64,000 bases of DNA. Origin: Tieghemostelium lacteum (taxonomy: Eukaryota > Evosea > Eumycetozoa > Dictyosteliales > Raperosteliaceae). The notes under the pieces are model-generated. The model saw nothing but the letters and a program-made list of their open reading frames with translations, was not told the DNA's origin and did not search any database. The translations under genes and the position numbers were made by a program. The stretch lies in contig LODT01000034.1 of the NCBI GenBank assembly GCA_001606155.1, positions 597,665 through 661,664 of the forward strand, given 5' to 3'. Position 1 is the first letter of the stretch. The number at the start of each line of letters is the position of its first letter. Shown piece after piece: positions 24,047 to 32,865 of this stretch.

Positions 24047-24282
24047 AATTACGAAATTACGAAATACCTAAATAACACCTCTAACATGTAAATAAAAGTA
24101 AAATAAAATCTATATTCCCAGGGGATAAAGTTGGTAATGTACATAACAAATTATTTTTAAATTTAGATATTTTTGTAGTGGGAAACCATTAGATCCTTTG
24201 AATAAAATGCTTGACTCTTGATTTTTTTTTTAAATTTTTATTTTAGATTGATTGCCAGGACCTTTGACATATAGAAAAGAAG

Positions 24283-24855
24283 ATGAAAGTTACTATTGTA
24301 TTGTTTTTCATTGCAGTTGTAACTATTGCTAGTTGTTACCCTGTAATTCCATATACTTATCCATTGTACAAACAATGTGATCCAGAATGGGCTAATCAAA
24401 TTATGGAAACCACCACTATTTGTGAAGTTGGTTGTTTAATGTCAAGTACCAGTATGGCAATGGGTGGTAAAGGTATTACAATTGACACTAATACCAGTAA
24501 CCCAAGTACCTTTAATTACTGGTTGAGAAACAATAATGGATATACAAGTAACGATGAATTGATTGAATCTGTAGTACCAGATATCAACAATCAGCTCATT
24601 GAATGGGATGGTTCTAAATTGAACGGAACTGCTCTCTCTATGACCGACATTCAAAATATCCTCGACGAAACCAACAATATCCTCATCCTTAATGTTCGTA
24701 ATGGCACCCATTTTGTATTGGCAACTGGTTATGATACCACCTTACAAGATGTCATCTATGTCAATGATCCTGGTTTTGATCAAGATTTCTATTATTACGA
24801 CACTGTTGTAGGTTACAGATTCTTTACAATGTATCCAGCTAATAGTAGCCAATAG
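24283..24855 (+). CDS. Secreted C39-like cysteine peptidase family protein
   Basis: Single exon, 190 residues. A signal peptide (MKVTIVLFFIAVVTIASCYP) precedes the Peptidase_C39_2-type fold: QCDPEWANQIM near 31-41, CEVGCLMSSTSMAMGG with the presumed nucleophile cysteine near 48-63, THFVLATGYD with the histidine near 142-151, and VNDPGFDQD. The layout matches bacterial C39-like and papain-fold proteins. In the standard family the motif reads GCGPTSLAM; here the residue before the catalytic helix is Leu-Met-Ser, so the exact nucleophile is uncertain. Substrate unknown. There is no propeptide region. Confidence 0.75.
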   Translation: MKVTIVLFFIAVVTIASCYPVIPYTYPLYKQCDPEWANQIMETTTICEVGCLMSSTSMAMGGKGITIDTNTSNPSTFNYWLRNNNGYTSNDELIESVVPDINNQLIEWDGSKLNGTALSMTDIQNILDETNNILILNVRNGTHFVLATGYDTTLQDVIYVNDPGFDQDFYYYDTVVGYRFFTMYPANSSQ

Positions 24856-25038
24856 ATCTAAGAATAAAAACAAAATACAAAGTGTATTATTTCTATGTTA
24901 TAATATTACCTATTTTTATCGTTTTAGGTAATTATTACCTTCTTTATCTATATGAAGATCAATGTTTAGAATTGTGTAAATTGAAATTTCCAAATCAACT
25001 TCACACTTTAAATTTTTTTTAATTTTTTTATTATTTGC

Positions 25039-26919
25039 ATGTTTGGTTCAATATTGAAGAGAATGGTAAATTTAAAAGTTCCTATTAAAACAAAAGTGAA
25101 TGCATTGAGAGGTTTAATGCAAAAACAAAACTTGGATGCCTATATTGTTCCAAGCGAAGACCAACATCAATCAGAATACATTTCATTAAAAGATAAGAGA
25201 AGAGAGTATATCAGTGGATTTACAGGTAGTTCTGGCTGTGCTTTGATAACTTTAGATAAAGCACTGTTGTGGACTGATGGTAGATACTGGCTACAAGCTG
25301 ACCATCAATTGGATAAAGATATTTGGGTTGTAATGAAAGATCGTGTTGCGGGTGAACCTACTATAAGCGATTGGTTATGTTCAAATATCAAACCACAAGG
25401 TAGAATAGGCATTGACTCAAAGCTCATTAGTAATGCATCTTTTGAGGATATGTCTAATCAGTTACAGGTATCTGGTAAAGGGTTCCAATTAGTGACACCA
25501 AGTGACAATAATCTAGTTGATGAAGTTCGTGAGCAATTTAAAGATCAAGAAGAGGTTCCACAGTATCCTTTAACTGAAGTCTTCTATTTAGATACCAAAT
25601 ACTCTGGTAAATCATCAGAAGACAAAATCTCAGCAATCAGAGAGGATTTGAAAAAGAGTCAAGCTGATTACATTGTTGTCAGTGCTCTAGATGAAATTGC
25701 ATGGTTATTCAATCTCAGAGGATCAGATATCAGCTTCAATCCAGTATTTTTGTCTTATGCTATAGTAAGCCAACAAGGTACCGCTCAATTGTTTATCAAT
25801 GAAAAGAAATTGAATAGCAATGTCAGACAACATTTACCAAAAGGAACTGAGATTCTAGATTATTCACATATTTTTGAAACCATAAGACAACTAGATAAAA
25901 GTGGAAAGAAAATATGGTTGGATCCTAAATCATCATTGGCACTTTATGAATGTGTCTCTAAAGAGAATCTACATGAACAGTCAAGTCCAATCACAATGGC
26001 AAAATCACTAAAGAACCCAGTGGAAATGGAAGGGTTTAGACAATGCCACATTCGTGATGGAGCTGCATTGGTTCAGTTTTTGGCATGGCTGGAAGATGAA
26101 ATTATGGTACAGAATATAACTTCACATACCGAATGTTCAGTTGCTGATAAATTGGAAGAGTTTCGTAGAAAACAGGATCTATTTGTTTCTTTGAGTTTTG
26201 ATACCATTTCAGGTATGGGTTCGAATGGTGCTATCATTCACTATAAACCTGACCCTGAGACATGTAAGAATATCTCCAAGGGAATGTATTTGGTAGATTC
26301 AGGAGCACAGTATTTTGATGGTACTACTGATGTCACTAGAACTGTTTACTTTGGTAACCCAACTCAACATGAGATTGATTGTTATACTCGTGTTCTTAAA
26401 GGACATCTTGGAATCAGTCTTTTGAAATTCCCAGCCCGTGTCACTGGAAGAGATATAGATTCAGTTGCCAGAATGGTCTTATGGGAGCAAGGTTTAGATT
26501 ATGCTCATGGAACTGGACATGGTGTTGGATCATTCTTGAATGTACATGAAGGTCCACAATCTCTAAGTCAGAGACAAAACATTAATGTTGCTCTCAAACC
26601 AGGTATGACTCTAACAAATGAACCTGGATACTATGAAACTGGTAAATTTGGAATTCGTATTGAAAATGTAATGTTAACAGTACCAGCAACTACAGCATTC
26701 AATAATGGCACATTTAATACTTTTGAAAATATTACCCTCTGTCCATATGAAAGAAAACTAATGAACATGCAAATGTTAAACAACCAAGAAATCACATTTA
26801 TCAACAACTACTATAAAGAAATACGTCAAAAACTTTCGCCACTTTTGCAATCTGATCCTTTGGCTACCAAATGGTTACAAGAAAATACTACACCACTATC
26901 ATTGCATTTAATCAATTAG
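25039..26919 (+). CDS. xpnpep1: Xaa-Pro aminopeptidase (APP1/XPNPEP1, family M24B)
   Basis: Single exon, 626 residues, the usual length of the cytosolic APP1 enzyme that removes N-terminal residues before proline. There are two creatinase-like N-terminal domains (about 10-310) and a C-terminal pita-bread catalytic domain. Metal ligands are all visible: VDSGAQYFDGTTDVTRT near 420-436 (two Asp), GTGHGVGSFLNVHEGPQ near 493-509 (His), NEPGYYE near 527 and FGIRIENVML near 538-547 (two Glu). The C-terminal ITLCPYERKLM block is also conserved. A second in-frame ATG nine codons in is an alternative start. No secretion signal. Confidence 0.96.
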   Translation: MFGSILKRMVNLKVPIKTKVNALRGLMQKQNLDAYIVPSEDQHQSEYISLKDKRREYISGFTGSSGCALITLDKALLWTDGRYWLQADHQLDKDIWVVMKDRVAGEPTISDWLCSNIKPQGRIGIDSKLISNASFEDMSNQLQVSGKGFQLVTPSDNNLVDEVREQFKDQEEVPQYPLTEVFYLDTKYSGKSSEDKISAIREDLKKSQADYIVVSALDEIAWLFNLRGSDISFNPVFLSYAIVSQQGTAQLFINEKKLNSNVRQHLPKGTEILDYSHIFETIRQLDKSGKKIWLDPKSSLALYECVSKENLHEQSSPITMAKSLKNPVEMEGFRQCHIRDGAALVQFLAWLEDEIMVQNITSHTECSVADKLEEFRRKQDLFVSLSFDTISGMGSNGAIIHYKPDPETCKNISKGMYLVDSGAQYFDGTTDVTRTVYFGNPTQHEIDCYTRVLKGHLGISLLKFPARVTGRDIDSVARMVLWEQGLDYAHGTGHGVGSFLNVHEGPQSLSQRQNINVALKPGMTLTNEPGYYETGKFGIRIENVMLTVPATTAFNNGTFNTFENITLCPYERKLMNMQMLNNQEITFINNYYKEIRQKLSPLLQSDPLATKWLQENTTPLSLHLIN

Positions 26920-27298
26920 ATCTACAAAATAGTTGTATATGTGTACTAAAATAAATATTCAAAATTGAAAATTCAATTTAATAAAAATAGATATCCATTA
27001 TTAAAGATTTTCTGAAAGTTAGGTCATTTACAAATAAAATTATTGTGATCTTTAGTTCCAACAAACGAAATTTCATCTAAAAAAGATTTTTATTTTTTTT
27101 TCATTCATTACATAATCATTGTTCTAATCATTTTTTATTTTGTAATTCCGTAGCACTGACAACCTAGAACATATAGCATTTTTAAATGTATAATATACAC
27201 TCAATTTTCAATATATAATTAAATTTCAATATATAGAACAAATAGATAATCTATTTTAAAAATACTGTAAACCGCTTTTAAATATATACAGATAGAAT
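26920..27298. other. AT-rich intergenic region, nothing seen
   Basis: 379 bp between the aminopeptidase and Mpv17-family genes, both on the plus strand. Homopolymers and TATA-like runs only. I see no ORF, RNA gene or repeat of note. Confidence 0.4.
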
Positions 27299-27944
27299 AT
27301 GAGTTATTACGGGAGATTGGGTAAATCTTTAAAATTTGCACAAGCTAAATATATATCATTATTACACACACGACCTGTTATAACAAAGGTAATACACTGA
27401 AATGATTGATTAATATTTAATCTGTATATGTACTAACATTATATACCATAATTGATAGGCTGCAACATCAGGTGTACTATATTTTATATCAGATAGTATT
27501 TCACAATATATAGAAAACCTACAGCATGAAAAGGAAAAGAGGAAACCATTTCAATTGGACAGAGCCTTAAGAATGGCTACATTTGGATTCTGCATGACAG
27601 GACCAGTTTTTCACTATTGGTATCTGATATTGGATACAAAATTCCCAAAGAAAAAGACAAGTCATGTATTGATGAAATCTGCATTAGATCAAATTATATG
27701 TGCCCCTATTTTCGATGCCATATTTTTTATAGGTATGGGGGTTTTAGAGAGAAAGAGTTGGGAGCAAATCAAAGAGAAACTGAAAAAAGATTGGTTGTAT
27801 ACTTATTTAGTTGATTGTTCAGTTTGGCCTTTCTTTAATATTTTCTCATTTAAATATATTCCAAATAATCAAAGAGTTACAGTAATGAATCTCTTTAATA
27901 TATCTTGGACTGCATTTTTAGCCTATACCAATAATAGTCATTAA
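27299..27944 (+). CDS. Mpv17/PMP22 family membrane protein
   Basis: Two exons (27299..27388 and 27459..27944; intron 27389..27458) give 191 residues, typical of the family. Hallmarks are visible: the opening YLSLL..PVITKA-like stretch (residues about 18-31), DRALRMATFGFCMTGPVFHYWY near 65-86, and the C-terminal WPFFNIFSFKYIPNNQRV..SWTAFLAY. About four membrane helices are predicted. Family members sit in the mitochondrial inner membrane or peroxisomes and affect nucleotide or metabolite balance; the transported species is unsettled. The first exon is short and would be missed without splicing. Confidence 0.88.
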
Positions 27945-28100
27945 AAAAGTAAACAGAATATGTATAAATAAATCAAAAAACCAAACTAAAATCAAAATTA
28001 AATCCAACAATCACCTTCTTCTTCTCTCCTTTAATCCTTCCTCTTTCCTCCTAATTTCATTGTGATGATTTAAGTATTAATATACAATGATTATGGTAGT

Positions 28101-28653
28101 TTATTTTGAGTCCCATTCATCTTTTGATCCTGGATAGGAAACTGAATTTTCATATCCTTGTTGTCTAGCATAGGTACTTGCTTGATCTGATCTTATACCT
28201 TTTTGGCAATAGAATACAATATTATCTTAATTGGTATATCAAGTATGCTGTTAGTTGAATGAATCAAAGTGATATTTATCAAATATATAATTACCATTTT
28301 TATTAAACTTTTTAAAATTGAAGGTTTCTTCAAAGTCCTCTGGTTTCAATTCAAGTGCTGCAGGTATTACTCCAACTAACTTGAATGTTAGTGTCAATTT
28401 AAAATATACAATCTTTTTAGAATTATTATAACTTACGAGGTAGATTAATTGCTGATTCAATTAAACCACTGTTTTGTACCTCAGATGGATTTCTGACATC
28501 AATCAGATAAAATGATTTTGATGATTTTCCTCTATTTTCTGTTATAAGTTGTTTTAAAGTATCTTTATTAATTGTTTTATTTTCTCTGAAATTAAAGGTT
28601 GAATAAAATCTCTGATAGGTAATATTGCTTGTTTTAATTAAATTTTTAATCAT
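28101..28653 (-). CDS. Mitochondrial rhodanese-domain sulfurtransferase
   Basis: Three exons (28653..28437, 28375..28295, 28225..28101; introns 28376..28436 and 28226..28294), about 140 residues. The first ATG is at 28653 and is followed by a basic, Ser/Thr-rich targeting peptide (RFYSTFNF). The rhodanese domain reads FYLIDVRNPSEVQNSGLI near 54-71, then INLPLGVIPAALE, and ends in the active-site loop FYCQKGIRSDQAS with the persulfide-carrying cysteine near 105. The end (GYENSVSYPGSKDEW) matches single-domain rhodaneses of the GlpE/PspE type. It likely moves sulfur in the mitochondrion. It is transcribed away from the frataxin gene; start codons are 72 bp apart. Confidence 0.85.
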
Positions 28654-28725
28654 TGTGGAGGTGCAAAGTGTGAACAAAATAAAAAAAATTCTAAACACTT
28701 TTTCATATGCGACAGACAACACTAA
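28654..28725. promoter_or_regulatory. Candidate bidirectional promoter for rhodanese and frataxin
   Basis: Only 72 bp separate the two start codons on opposite strands. The span contains AAAAAAAAT near 28680-28690, and any promoter and both 5' leaders must overlap here. Function as a shared promoter is inferred from geometry alone. Confidence 0.45.
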
Positions 28726-29372
28726 ATGAATAAAATCAAAAATCTGAATATAATATCTTCGAACTACTTCAATAATTTTTTTTTACAGAGGGCCAACGCT
28801 AACAATATTCTTCATTTCAATCATAAAGTTGTTGGTTATTTGTATACTCCTATCATTGCATCACAAAATAAAAATATACTCCAAAACAATAATACATATA
28901 TAACAGTCAATCAAAAATATAATGAAATTTTGTCAATATCAAGATTTTATTCAACTAAAATAGAGTAAATAGATGATTTTAAATATTAGATGTTTAAATG
29001 ATGTATAAATGCTGACATTAATTAAATCTTAGGAAATTGGATAACAATTCCTATCACAAGATTGCCAATGATGAATTGGACTTATACAATGAAAAGCTAG
29101 AGGCATTAGGTCAGAGTTTAGATATTGATGGTTTTGATCTAGAGTCTTCAGATGGTGTTCTTACATTAAAACTTGGTAAGATGGGTACCTATGTTATAAA
29201 TAAACAGTCACCTAATATGCAAATATGGTGGAGTTCTCCGATTAGTGGTCCAAAAAGATTTGATTATAGTATTTCAAAGAGTCTGTGGGTAGACAATAGA
29301 GATTCTACCCCAATGAGAGACCTTTTGAAAAAGGAAATACACCATCTCTGTAAATATAATTTAGAAATTTAA
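28726..29372 (+). CDS. fxn: Frataxin
   Basis: Two exons (28726..28964 and 29033..29372; intron 28965..29032), 192 residues. The first 75 or so residues are a mitochondrial presequence (ISRFYSTKIE near its end), cleaved before the conserved domain. The frataxin fold follows: YHKIANDELDLYNEKLEAL with its acidic helix, DGFDLESSDGVLTLKLGKMGTYVINKQ, PNMQIWWSSPISGPKRFDY and a final LLKKEI helix. Frataxin activates the NFS1-ISCU complex in iron-sulfur cluster assembly. The acidic iron-binding ridge (DELDLYNEKLE) and the WSSPISGPKR surface are intact. Divergent from the rhodanese gene. Confidence 0.95.
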
Positions 29373-29433
29373 ATACTATTATAGGTTTTATTCAATGATA
29401 ATAAAGATTCAATCTCCTGTAAATGCTATATTC

Positions 29434-30330
29434 TTATAATGCTACATTTGTAAAACTTTGTTGATCTTGTGGTTGCTTTGGTAATGGTGGTGGTTCTAAA
29501 TAGTCTTCACCTTCCATTATAAGGTTATTGTTTACATTATTGTTTGATTGAGGAGGTTTAGTTACTTCATCACTTGGTAATTCAAATGGAATTGCTGTTT
29601 GTTCTGTGCTATTATTGTTATTGGTTAATTGTACTTGTGGTTGTTGTGGTGATCTAATTTGGTCAATAGATGGTGTTTGTGATGTAAGATTATTCTTTTT
29701 AGTTGGTATTCTATGTAAAAGACCATATCCTATATCACAACCTAGTGAACCTGAACCACCCCAATTCTTATTAGGTGTAATTGTAACTAATCTAACATGT
29801 TCAGTCAGAGAAGAGTATACATATAATTGTACAGGTCTATACATATTGTTATTTATCAGTGTAAAGAAGTCTTCTTGTTCATTTAAAATGATATCAGGTG
29901 TTCCTACAATGTAGTCTGTTCTAGTTTGTAGATCAGCTTCATTGGCAGGAGATGCCAAATAGACATCTAACACATGCCATACATTCTCTAAAATCTTTGA
30001 CCATGAACAATAACGTATACTGATACCTGCAAGACCTTGTCCACCCCAACTGTCTGATGGTGTTATAGTAACTGCACGAGTACTATTGCTTTTGATATTA
30101 TATACCAAGAGTTCAACTGGTTTTCCAATATTGTGTCTAAATGTATCTGCAAATCTGTTATCTTCTTTTTCAAACTGTACACCATTTGCTGAAACTATAA
30201 AATCAAAAAATGATTGCAATAGGCCACTAGATGGTGAATTTTGGTAAACCTGTAAAACATGATAGCCAGTCTTATTGTATCTATCTTCTTGATCATTTAA
30301 ATTTGTTGGTTGAGATTGGTTTACACCCAT
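29434..30330 (-). CDS. grasp: GRASP (Golgi reassembly and stacking protein)
   Basis: Single exon, 298 residues. MGVNQSQP gives the N-terminal glycine used for myristoylation. Two PDZ-like GRASP domains follow, about 18-110 and 111-205: GYHVLQVYQNSPSSGLL, ELLVYNIKS, ITPSDSWGGQGLAGISIRYCS, then VWHVLDVYLASPANEADL and ITPNKNWGGSGSLGCDIGYG. The remaining 95 residues are Gln/Asn/Pro-rich and likely the phosphoregulated tail. GRASPs tether Golgi cisternae and support unconventional secretion. It ends 61 bp from the convergent frataxin gene. Shorter than human GRASP55/65, as in other protists. Confidence 0.93.
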   Translation of the reverse strand: MGVNQSQPTNLNDQEDRYNKTGYHVLQVYQNSPSSGLLQSFFDFIVSANGVQFEKEDNRFADTFRHNIGKPVELLVYNIKSNSTRAVTITPSDSWGGQGLAGISIRYCSWSKILENVWHVLDVYLASPANEADLQTRTDYIVGTPDIILNEQEDFFTLINNNMYRPVQLYVYSSLTEHVRLVTITPNKNWGGSGSLGCDIGYGLLHRIPTKKNNLTSQTPSIDQIRSPQQPQVQLTNNNNSTEQTAIPFELPSDEVTKPPQSNNNVNNNLIMEGEDYLEPPPLPKQPQDQQSFTNVAL

Positions 30331-30655
30331 TTTTTAATTAATTATAAAAAAAATAAATTAAAATTCCAATTTTACACTACAATGATAAAATTAATTTTAT
30401 TAGAGTTTGGGAACCTAAAACAATTATATAATAGAGTTTTATAAAAAAATTATTAATTTTTATTTTTTAATATGAATAACTAGAGTTGTCATTGACGATT
30501 TATGATCAAAGTATTGGAAGATTGTGATTGTTCTAATTTTAAGATGGTTTAATAATTGGAGAAATAAATATCTGAATAGCTCGTCGCAGCATTTACAAAA
30601 ATTGAAAATATCCGTTGCGATTTTTTTTCAAAGTTATTATATCTGTTGTTATCCA
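30331..30655. other. Divergent intergenic region
   Basis: 325 bp between the GRASP start and the small Cys-rich gene. AT-rich with a possible upstream open stretch on the plus strand from about 30524 that has no ATG before 30656. No RNA gene or repeat seen; presumably two promoters. Confidence 0.4.
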
Positions 30656-31131
30656 ATGTCTAAATACCAATTTGTATTTGTATTCATTTTAATTGTTCTT
30701 GTTAGCAATACATTTGCTGCTAATGAAACATTAGTAGAATATTGCACTTACTGTAACAATGCTACTACAGAGTGTAGTGGTGAAACTAAATGTAACTCAT
30801 ATGTACCAGGTCAATGCACCGAATATCAAAACCCTTGTAATGGTAAAATATTGGGAGGAACTGTAATGTCTCAAGAAGGTTCAAGATATTATGCACTCTT
30901 TTATGAAGATGTTAATTGCTCTACTGGTGCTTTGATTCGTTTGAATTACACGTATGTAAACAAATATATTTCCTTTTATTTAAATACTAATGGTAAAGCT
31001 ATAATATTAGTTGTAATGCATGTTATGTTGATGATGGAGCCTATTTCCCATGCCCTCCTAGTGAAGCTCAAATTTTACTCGTCTCTCTTCCTGTATTGCT
31101 ATTGATATTGTTAGTATCACTACTTTTATAA
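30656..31131 (+). CDS. Cys-rich surface protein with C-terminal GPI/TM signal (copy A)
   Basis: Two exons (30656..30951 and 31011..31131; intron 30952..31010), 138 residues. The first ATG (30656) opens a signal peptide (YQFVFVFILIVLVSNTFA). The mature part has paired cysteines (YCTYCNN, CSGETKC, QCTEY..CNGK, CNACYVDDG..PCPP) and N-glycosylation sites. Splicing yields a hydrophobic C-terminus (ILLVSLPVLLLILLVSLLL), as in GPI-anchored or tail-anchored proteins. The gene at 37951 is a relative with the same Cys order and the same phase-2 intron before the last Cys block. Cell-surface or adhesion role is inferred. Function unknown. Confidence 0.68.
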
Positions 31132-31511
31132 ATTTAAAATAAAAAACTCAAAAAACATTTCATATTTTTAAAAAAAAAAAACATCTTGGAGAAAGAAATT
31201 TTTATTAATTAAATATAATTGTCAATTGAATTAAATATAATTGTAAAATGCATAATCTCAGGCTTAGATAATATTGTATAAACAATGAAAATACAGTTAT
31301 GAGATTTTGAAAGTGTTTATTCACTGCTTCATACATCAAGTTAAAACCCACCAACACCAATATACTTTGTTATTTTTTAGATGTTGGTGGTAATTGTTTT
31401 AATGATTATTAACAAATAAGAATACTGACCAATTTACATGCATTGAAAAGTTAAATTATAAATACAAAATAATTGAGACATAGTATTTATTTTTTTATAA
31501 TATTAATTTAA
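31132..31511. other. Intergenic region with hairpin and short duplication
   Basis: 380 bp. AATTAAATATAATTGT occurs twice, 22 bp apart (31207 and 31229). At 31341..31402 the arms TTAAAACCCACCAACA and TGTTGGTGG..GTTTTAA can pair with a loop of about 25 nt. No ORF. The hairpin could be a transcript feature or a small foldback remnant. Confidence 0.4.
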
Positions 31512-32383
31512 ATGAAAAGATTTAATATATTCATTATAGCTTTTTGTATACTTTTTGTTATTGATTTAGGTGATTCTACTATAACAGTAAAGAAAACTTT
31601 GTTGTATGTAAATTATGAAAGTGGAAGATTAGATGATCGTATTCCAAATTTAGAATCCACAAATTCAAATGGTATGTAAGACCTGTATAACTTTTGAATT
31701 AAATTATAAAAATATAAACATTTATTTCAATTTTAGCTAGTGATGCTGCATATATAGTATCTCCTGGAAGAAATGGAATGTATGCAATTGGTCATAAAGT
31801 GACTTTAGGTGACCCTGGATATTATTCGGATGGTAGCTATAGAAGTGAAAGTGCAACTCATAGAATTCGACCAGGAGGAAGATTTGTAAGAGGTGACAAT
31901 AGAAGATATGAAGTTTCATTGTTATTAAAAGATTGGCAAGAATGGAAACCTGGTATGAGTAGTTCTGGTGATATTATATTTCAGGGAGGTAAATTAGCAG
32001 GTGGAGGTAACCCTGCATATTTTATCGCTACAAAAAGAAATTCATTGATTTTCAGAATGCCTAATAATAATGAAACATTGTTGCTATTGGATGATTTTAG
32101 ACCCTATAGTAACCAATGGTTTGATTTTAGAATTGATGTTGCTTGGAGAGACTCTCCAACTGGTTTATATATAATCTACATGAGAATCCCTTCCATTGAA
32201 AAAGATTATAAACTAATTAAAGAGTATAAAAACTATCATACTTATTTACCTGATAACCCAAAATCTGTCATGGGTTATAGTAAATGGGGTTTATATCGTC
32301 CTGGTCAATCATTAGAAAATGGTGATATACCAACTCGAATCATTTATCATGATGATATCTGTATTTTTGATATTGATATATAA
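31512..32383 (+). CDS. Secreted polysaccharide lyase (PL20/heparinase I-like fold)
   Basis: Two exons (31512..31671 and 31737..32383; intron 31672..31736), 268 residues. A signal peptide (FNIFIIAFCILFVIDLG) precedes a beta-jelly-roll typical of the Pfam Polysacc_lyase family: GHKVTLGDPGYYSDGSYRSE near 74-93, YEVSLLLKDWQEW, IIFQGGKLAGGGNPAYFIATK, WFDFRIDVAWRDSPTGLYIIY and SKWGLYRP. Such enzymes cleave uronic-acid polysaccharides by beta-elimination. Substrate is not evident; glucuronan or another uronate polymer is a guess. Catalytic residues could not be fixed by eye. Confidence 0.7.
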
Positions 32384-32865
32384 TAAATAAAAATCAAAAA
32401 CCCATTCAATTTTATTGAATGATATTTTAAAAAGTACTAAAATTATTAATACAGTTAATATAATTTGTAAATTTGATTCATTACACTATACTTTTTTTTT
32501 TAATATATGATTTCTCAAAATCATTATCAATAGTCATTTCGCCATAATAAAATAAACATATGGCTTAGCAAATCTCACTAGAAAAAAAATTTTAATGATT
32601 TCCAACCAAACATTGAATACTTTTTAAACTGTTTGGTAAGTTGTAACTCTAAATTCCTTTTAGCCCCAAATCCATCAAAGAATTTAATCTAGTGGAAAAA
32701 AAATAGCAGTTTTAAATATAGGTTACCAATATCCAAATTAAATTAAAGAGACACAATTATTTATTATTTAGGTTACTTAAACTATGTACTTTTAATTTAT
32801 TAAATACAATATATAGTTCTTAGATTGATTTAAACAAAAAATAAATAAAATTTATTTAAAAAGTT
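32384..32865. other. Convergent intergenic region
   Basis: 482 bp between the lyase and the ABC transporter 3' ends. A short hairpin ATTCAATTTTATTGAAT near 32404 sits just after the lyase stop and may mark transcript ends. No ORF. Confidence 0.4.
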
